Shown one piece after another: positions 57,701 to 64,000 of a DNA stretch of 64,000 nt (position 1 is its first letter; each line of letters starts with the position of its first letter). Both the position numbers and the translations under genes were made by a program. The DNA lies in NCBI GenBank assembly GCA_965153355.1, contig OZ231128.1, positions 25,296,001 through 25,360,000 of the forward strand, written 5' to 3'. The notes beneath the pieces are model-generated. The model was not told where the DNA came from and made no database searches. It saw only the letters and a list, made by a program, of their open reading frames with translations. The stretch is from Flaccisagitta enflata. Its lineage: Eukaryota > Chaetognatha > Sagittoidea > Aphragmophora.

Positions 57701-59331
57701 TGATCCTGTGGTTGTTCATGATCTGAAGAACCTTGAAAAAATGGGCAAGGAGCAGTATGATGCTTTCAATAATGATGTTCTTGTTAAAGGAACAAAATCC
57801 ATCCATGATGCCATCACCAAAAACTCCTTCAAGTTGTTTAGTACAAAGCTGAGAAAAATCAGCACCCCTGATGGTGACAAACTGAAGGTGGTCAAACTGA
57901 ATAGTGATGTCTTTTCTGAAACACTGGCTGTTCTCCAACACAGGGATGTATCATTGAAGAAGTTGTTTGAGTATGAATTCCACTATTTCCCACCATCAAT
58001 TTCAGACTATGGCCTACTGAATCCAAGCAAATCAGCCATTGTTGATGAGTTGGTGACTCCTTGTCACAACTCTCCTGATGATCCACAGGAGTTTGACCCT
58101 ACAGCAACTGTCATCATTGGGGGTGAAAGACTGGTGCAACAATTCCGACCAAAGGCAAACATGACTTTTGAGCAGTATGCCAAAATGATTGTCAATGAGT
58201 GCATTGTTCCATACTTCACATTCAGAATGAGAATTGATATTGTTTTTGACAATTTTCTCAGAGGAAGTCTGAAAGCTGTTCAAAGGCAGGAGCGTGGCAG
58301 AGGGCCCGGCAGGAAGGTGAACAGCCAAACAAAATGTCCAGGAAATTGGCAACAATTTCTGAAAGATGCAGAGAGCAAAAATGAGCTGTTCCAGTATCTT
58401 GCTCGTGAGTTCACCGCATCTTTTCCAACAGGCAGACAACTTTTTGTCACACTTCAGCAGCAGGTGATCACAAATTGTGCAACGTCTATGGAGGATTCTG
58501 ATCATGAAGATGCAGACTCCAGAATGTTGCTCCATGTTGCCCATGCTCTCTCTCAAGGCATGAACAAGGTGAAGATTTTGACCCTAGATGCAGACCTAGT
58601 GGTCATTGCTCTTGGTGCCTATCACACCCTGAATTCAAAGTATCATTTTGATGATATAAATATTGAGTTCGGCATGAAGCAAACTCACCGATCCATTAGC
58701 CTGAAAACATTGGCCATGTCATTGGGTCAACGAAGGTGTCAAGCTATGCCATTTTTCCATGCTTTCACTGGTTCCCAAACTACTTCTGCGTTCAAGTCCA
58801 TCGGAAAGAAGAAGGCCTTGGGTATTTTGAAGGCAAGTGAAGATTCGGAAAAAGCATTTGCTGATATCCATTGCAATCCTTTTCAGGATATGACAGAGGA
58901 TGATCCCAAATTCGCAGTAATTCAGCGTTTTGTGGTCCTTATGTATTCAAAAACTTCTCTCTTCTGTCAATGAAGCCCGTATGGAGCTGTACTTTCAGCG
59001 ATCACACAACATAGAGACAATCCCACCTACAAGCAATTCTCTCCTTTTCCACACCAAAAGGGCCATCTATCAGTGTGGAAAATGGAGCAGAACTCTAACT
59101 GCAAAACAAAATCTTCCATCCCCTGCCAATTTTGGATGGAAAGAGGTCAATGGCCCCATAGTGAAATGGGAGCCGTTGTGGATGACCCAAAGTCAGGCAA
59201 TTCGTGAATGTCGAGAGTTTTACAAATGCAATTGCAAACAACCATGCACCAGATGCAAGTGCAAAATGGCACAGCTCAACTGCACTCTTCTCTGCGGTTG
59301 CCTATGCGACAATAGGGATTCTTATGATTGA
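54774..59331 (+). pseudogene. Multicopy CXC/PIN-like family gene, broken by one stop and one frameshift
   Basis: The ATG at 54,774 opens a 734-codon frame with two Cys/His modules (Cys10-x2-Cys13 ... His78-x2-Cys81; Cys135-x2-Cys138 ... His187-x2-Cys190) separated by a Gln/Ser-rich linker. A TAG at 56,976-56,978 interrupts it, but the same frame resumes (LKKKAYDD) to 58,973. There DADSRMLLHVAHA and VKILTLDADLVVIALGAYH resemble a PIN-like nuclease core. A one-base shift in the CT-rich 58,949-58,962 moves reading to the frame ending at 59,331, which carries SSVNEARMELYFQR and a TSO1-like CXC cluster (CNCKQPCTRCKCK ... CGCLC). Proteins with this layout are numerous and uncharacterised in corals, hydrozoans, ticks and fish, often in many copies, suggesting a mobile or expanded family. 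Codons look otherwise intact, so the breaks are recent, or are assembly errors. Confidence 0.7.
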
Positions 59332-59427
59332 TTGGTGTTTTGTTGAAGTCGTTTTATGGGACTGAAGCAGGGCACAGAACAGGATAGAAATTTAGAATCA
59401 GATGATTTGAATGTCTGTTGTATGTTC

Positions 59428-59640
59428 CTTTTTTAGTTGCGTGCTACGCGTCTCTACACCCTGCTGTGTTGGTCTGTTGGTTGGTCGGTCAATTTGTTGG
59501 TTGGTCGGTTGGTCGGTTGGTCCTCTGTTTACTTTTTGAGCTCTTTAAGCTTACTGCTCCTGCCCAAATGCCCAAGTAACCTTCTCCAGCACTACTCCTG
59601 CCCACCCGCACGCAACTAGGGTAATCGTGTATTAGGCCTT
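59428..59640 (+). repeat. Hairpin-tailed element, full-length copy
   Basis: TTTTTTAGTTGCGTGCTACG start, CTACACCCTGCTGTGTTGG, GGTTGGTCGG tract, CTGCTCCTGCCCAAATGCCC, CCACCCGCACGCAACTAGGG, GTGTATTAGGCCTTTTT end. Confidence 0.7.
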
Positions 59641-60414
59641 TTTCAAATCAAAAGTACTGAAATTTGATAAAAGTTTTGGATAGAGGTAGCTTAGAAATTT
59701 TTCACTTCAAACATTTAAACATTCTTAATGTTAGTATTTATTAATCCCTGAATGAAAAAAAAAACATCAATGGACATGAGGTAAATCTACACACTTTTTT
59801 TAAAACCAGAAAGTGATTGATTTTCTTTTTACAACAGTTTTGGCTCACAGCTCAACAAAATTCCCTGTATCACTGGCAATCATTCTTTGCTTATATAGTC
59901 TTAAGTCATTGTATGTCATTGTATGTCATTGTATTTCAGTGCATGTTTTTGCTTTTGTGCAAAAAACAAAAAATGAAAAAAACAAAAAAAAAACAACAAA
60001 CAAAAAACAAACAAAAAACAAACAAAAAACAGTATTAAAAAGATACTGCTTGGACTTGTAAGTCTACAAAAGTTGAAAACAAACCCACAAAAATAAATCC
60101 ATGGAGTATTTGAAAAGATCTTGTATCCTTACATAAGACATATCTATTTCTAATCACGCCAATGATTAGGTAGACAACTTGTAGAATTGGTAATGATACA
60201 ATGTATCCATGCACTTATTCTTTGTACACCGCTTTGAATTTTAAAATGGTATTTTTTTCTAAACTCATCATTGCTTAATGGTACTAACTGTAGATGCTGG
60301 AGGTAACAGATCAAAAATGTCATATTCTTGTGCTTTGAAAGTTATGCTTTAAATATGGAACATTGGATGATGAACAGTAATGTTTTCTTAAAACTTGCCT
60401 TTTCCCTCAAGACA

Positions 60415-60550
60415 ATGCCTCCTTTACGACGATGTTCCTTTCCTGGATGTGGGCGGGAAGAATCTAGACCAAAAGAATTCAAAACCTGTCGTGAATGCTT
60501 AGAAAGGAGAGTTTCCCCTAAAGTTCGATACTGTGGGCGTGACTGTCAAA
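60415..60550 (+). CDS. MYND zinc-finger protein with C-terminal anchor, exon 1
   Basis: The ATG at 60,415 follows a pyrimidine-rich TTTTCCCTCAAG by three bases, so upstream in-frame ATGs are likely intronic. The exon has 45 codons plus one base: Cys7-x4-Cys12, Cys25-x2-Cys28, Tyr39-Cys40-x3-Cys44, the first seven ligand/core positions of a MYND finger. Donor CAAA|GTTAGT leaves phase 1. Joining to 61,137 makes codon ATG and continues MLDWMLRHKEFH, which supplies the last two ligands (His53, His57; His replaces the usual final Cys). MYND fingers mediate protein-protein contacts. Confidence 0.65.
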
Positions 60551-60695
60551 GTTAGTGTTTTTTTAACATTCTGATACATGTTTTAGAAAGCCAAATTATC
60601 CTTTGATGCATCCACATCCTGCCATCCTAACAACCATTCTGCGATAAATTTGCAACAATTTGTTCTGTACAAAGATTGTTTTATTCTACCACCAG

Positions 60696-60851
60696 GGTTT
60701 TTAGTCGCGGACACGCAACTCTACACCTTGCCGTGTCGGTCCATTGGTCCGTCCATCCGTCCGTCACATTTTTGAAATGCCAGCGGAAATTGTCTAACTG
60801 CCCCTGCCAAACCGTCCGCGACTGTCCCGCCGTGTATCTGGCCTTGTTTGA
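60696..60851 (+). repeat. Hairpin-tailed element in MYND intron
   Basis: TTTTTAGTCGCGGACACGCA start, CTCTACACCTTGCCGTGTCG, CCATTGGTCCGTCC tract, CTGCCCCTGCCAAACCGTCC, GTGTATCTGGCCTTGTTTG end. Collinear with 9,656-9,815. Confidence 0.75.
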
Positions 60852-61136
60852 TCCTTATTTTCATAACTGTTGAATGAACCAAATAATGAATGAATTGCAA
60901 ACAGATCAGTAGGCGGATTGACCGACTGACACTGACAATGGACAAAGTTTCTCACATAAATACAATGATGCATCTTAAGAGTTGCATTCTTTAAAGAACA
61001 TGATCCTAAATCACTCTGATTTGAGACAAAACCTTGCTGATAAGTATTTATCTTGCTGATCTATGTATATCATACCTGCCAACTTCATATAAAAGCAAAA
61101 CAGGAATCTTAAACTAAAGATATATCCCATTCTCAG

Positions 61137-61474
61137 TGCTTGATTGGATGTTACGTCATAAAGAGTTTCATCTTCTTTTGAGGCATCATGGAGCACCACA
61201 GCTCAGAATTGCACCATCTGAGTCTGAGATAGAAGAACTTCATGAGGATTCTACACCAGAACAATCCTTCCATACAAGAGCTTCTGAATCATTCCAAAAC
61301 GACACATTTCACACCTTTGAGCCAACATCAAACAATGTTTTCCCCTACATTAATCCAAGTATGAATGAGGTTTTTTTTCTTGGCATTTTGGCATTGGTCG
61401 CTGTTGTAGCTATATTTGGGCTTACCTCAATGGCGGTCACTTTCATAGCCGCATTTTTTTTTTGCTTTTTCTAA
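61137..61474 (+). CDS. MYND zinc-finger protein with C-terminal anchor, exon 2
   Basis: The exon after CCCATTCTCAG completes the finger (see exon 1), then encodes an acidic Ser/Thr-rich linker of about 65 residues. It ends in a very hydrophobic last 34 residues (VFFLGILALVAVVAIFGLTS and following), with the stop right after it. This is the layout of a tail-anchored protein with the finger in the cytosol. Full length is 157 residues. MYND proteins are usually nuclear or cytosolic, so a membrane tail is unusual. The splice join is predicted only, but frame and ligand spacing agree. Confidence 0.6.
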
Positions 61475-61479
61475 ACATT

Positions 61480-62640
61480 GAATGTAGTGTCAAATTGTTT
61501 CATGCTGCTTCTTTGTAAAATGTGGTGTAGATGGTCATGAATGTTTGTATCAGTGAAAGCACATTTAAACCTCTTCTTTGAATGCATATCCTTAACTTTG
61601 TGGCAATGCCCTCCAATTTCTATACAAGCATATTTGCAATACTGAACATTTTAACCTTACTTTGATAGTGTTCTCTAATTGTAGAAAAAAGCAGTCAGCT
61701 TTTTGGGGTTTTCCCTTCATGCCAACCAGTCTGTGATTGAGGGTGCGCTAAATCTAGCCATATCTATATCTGTATTAAGACTAATGCTATTTCCAGATGG
61801 TCATGGAAAGTAACTGAATCATCTGTGCTTAAACTATTTTGTTATTTTGTATTTGTGTCTTTGTGTCTTGGTGCCTTTGTGTCTTTGTGTCTTTATGTCT
61901 TTATGTCTTCATGTCTCTGTGTCCCTGTATTCTTGTTCGTGCAATAGTGCGTCAAAATTTAATATAGCTCATGCAAACTAGATAAAAGTGGATGAGTTTC
62001 TCCTCTTTTGCATTAAACAAAACTTCCTGAGATAGCTACAAGAAAAAATATCAGCTTATACATTTCACATAGTCTAAACTTCAAATAGTAATCAGTCATT
62101 TTACTCTCAATTGAAGTGTAGGCTTGATCCAAAAATAAGAGTTATAAATATACATTTCATTTGGGACCAAACCCAGGTTTTTAGATCAATTTGTCAAGAA
62201 ATGGCAGACAGTTAAAGTCGGCTACCTCCATTTACAGCTATGAAATAGATAATTTTCCACTCAATGTTACCACTCATTTGATATTTTTTTTACCCGCAAC
62301 TATCCAATACTCAAAGTAGAAGTTTAGTATGACAAAAAGTGCAGACCTAGATCTTTCTAAATCTTTTTTCAGAAATTGATTTGAGGACTTAAAAGCAGAG
62401 ATATGTTGATTCTATATATTATTACTGACTTGGGACACCAAGTCTTCTAAAGTAACCGCAACCAGCAAAATGTCTTACTAATTCTAGTCTCCACTGCAAT
62501 TCAGAATCTTTGATGAAATGCAAGCTCTAAACTACCGTATCTTTTGTATTGACAAATAATAAATTTGAAGTCACATGAGCAGCACTCCATGCTTGTAATT
62601 TCATGACCCTGAGGGTCGTAGAACAGCAACTGTGCCCAAA
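61480..62640. other. AT-rich spacer
   Basis: Contains TGTCTTTGTG-type 9-10-bp repeats at 61,855-61,925 and a relative of the 45.2-kb dispersed repeat at 62,158-62,225. No gene seen. Confidence 0.5.
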
Positions 62641-62644
62641 AACC

Positions 62645-64000
62645 ACATTTCCTAAAGAATAATGCTTAGAAATCAAATAGGTATTCAGAATTTTGCATGA
62701 AGAAGCACCTGAACCTTGATGACTTGTTAGTTAAATTTGGTAAAGCTCATTTGAGTCGTGTGGGCCTACCAGGACCAAATATCCTAGAGTGTCCAAAAAT
62801 GCAAGATTTTGGAAATTTTTTTTCCACTTTGAACATTTTTTTTAGTCTCATTGGGTCATTGTACCCCTCTGAAACATTGGAATTAGGTTGATACAACTTA
62901 AATGAATTAGCAAGTCCATTCTCTTAAGATTAGCGAGCATATCTTTTATTTCTTTTTTCAAAAAAATGTTAAATTTCAAAAAACACAAAATTTTGAAAAA
63001 ATTTCAAAACTGAATATCTCCAAAACTGTTAAACCCAGGCTTTTGAAATTTGACATGTGTGGTAATGTGGGGCACTTGTTTATTCATGCCAAATTTCGTG
63101 GTCCAGAACATCTTAGAACAGCATATATGCTCAAAAAACCTAAATTTTGGTTATTTGAGCGTTTTTTTTGGGCACTTTTTGCTAGAAAACCACATTTAAA
63201 AATCATGCAGTTGTTCAAAATTTTGCATGAAGATGCGCCTGAACCATGAGAACTTGTATGCCAAATTTGGTGTAGCTAACTAAAGCCGTTTGGCCATGGT
63301 GTTACCAAATATCCCAGGGTGTCCAAAAATGCATAATTTTGGGACCTGTTTTTTTTCAACTTTGAAACATTTTTTAGCCTCTTAGGGTCATTGTACCCCT
63401 CTTAAACTTTGGAATCAGGTTGTTACATATAATATGAATTAGCAGGACCATTTTAACAAAATTGGCAAGCATATTTTTCATTTTTTGAAAAAAAAAGGTC
63501 ATAACTTAAAAAAGTCGCAAAATTTTGAAAAACTTCAAATTTGAATATCTCCAAAAGTATTAAACCCAGGCTTTTGAAATTTGACATGTGTGTTCATGTG
63601 GGGCACATGTTTATTCATGCCAAATTTCATGATCCTGATGGTCATAGAATAGCCTATATGGCAAAAAAAAAAACAAATTTTGGATTTTTTGAGCGTTTTT
63701 TGAGCATTTTTTGGAAAAAAACGGTACTTAAAATTCAGCCAGGTATCCAAAATTTGGCATGAAGAAGCGCCTGAACCATGAGAACTTGTATGCCAAATTT
63801 GGTAAAGTTGTCTCAAGTTGTTTGGCCCACGTTACCAAATATCCCAGGGTGTCCAAAAATGCAAAATTTTGGGACCTTCTTTTCCAACTTTGAAACATTT
63901 TTTAGCCTCTTAGGGTCATCGTACCCCTCTGAAACTTTGGAATTAGGTTGTTACACTTCATATGAATTAGCAAGTCCATTTTCACAAAATTGGCAGGTAT
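62645..64000 (-). repeat. 528-bp satellite array, inverted relative to 17-19.6 kb
   Basis: CCTGAACC landmarks recur at 62,709, 63,238 and 63,770 (periods 529 and 532). The sequence is the reverse complement of the 17-kb array (CCAGGGTGTCCAAAAATGCA, TTCATGATCCTGATGGTCAT). The leftmost unit is the most diverged. The array continues beyond the window. Confidence 0.9.

Overview
This is animal nuclear DNA, probably from an invertebrate. It carries introns with GT/AG borders, C2H2 zinc-finger genes, a 7SK-type RNA-capping methyltransferase exon, a MYND-finger gene, very many dinucleotide microsatellites, satellite arrays, short TA-flanked inverted-repeat transposons and Tc1/mariner relics. I see no bacterial gene organisation, no rRNA or tRNA gene and no CRISPR array. 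The species cannot be named from sequence alone. Six predicted start codons lie 0-7 bases after a 3' splice-site-like AG, and the zinc-finger genes are packed head to tail. That would fit a lineage using spliced-leader trans-splicing (for example copepods, rotifers, flatworms, cnidarians or tunicates), but this is inference.

Layout. 0.5-12.2 kb: a co-oriented cluster of four C2H2 zinc-finger genes, called Z0, A, B and C here. Z0, A and B share a phase-1 intron directly after a zinc finger. The introns of A and B each hold a miniature transposon. Gene C is split inside a finger by a 2.49-kb insertion with a TTAAA target duplication. 14.1-15.4 kb, minus strand: one large Bin3/MEPCE methyltransferase exon with a long low-complexity insert. 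15.55-16.5 kb: a 16-bp minisatellite. 17.1-19.6 kb: a 528-bp satellite, whose inverted counterpart runs off the right end of the window (62.6-64 kb).

20-41 kb is mostly repeats: mariner-type MITEs, a foldback family with about 60-bp inverted ends and about 21-bp minisatellite cores, a large palindrome, degraded Tc1 transposase ends, hairpin-tailed dispersed elements and long GA/CA/GT/TC tracts. Three minus-strand exons (34.6, 33.1 and 21.6-22.0 kb) with matching splice phases appear to be one membrane-protein gene.

42.2-44.1 kb: a two-exon SGNH-hydrolase-like gene whose catalytic serine position is Asn. 47.6-48.5 kb: three exon-like segments in tandem. 50.8-53.2 kb: direct-repeat and MITE insertions. 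54.8-59.3 kb: a long multicopy-family gene (two N-terminal Cys/His modules, PIN-like region, C-terminal TSO1-like CXC) interrupted by one stop codon and one frameshift. 60.4-61.5 kb: a two-exon MYND-finger protein with a C-terminal hydrophobic anchor.

The most unusual signals are: (1) the operon-like zinc-finger cluster with AG-ATG junctions; (2) a dispersed element family whose terminal hairpin shows compensatory base changes between copies; (3) the foldback/minisatellite elements; (4) the zinc-finger exon cut by a transposon with readable target duplication; (5) TC microsatellites placed about 35-55 bp upstream of splice acceptors.
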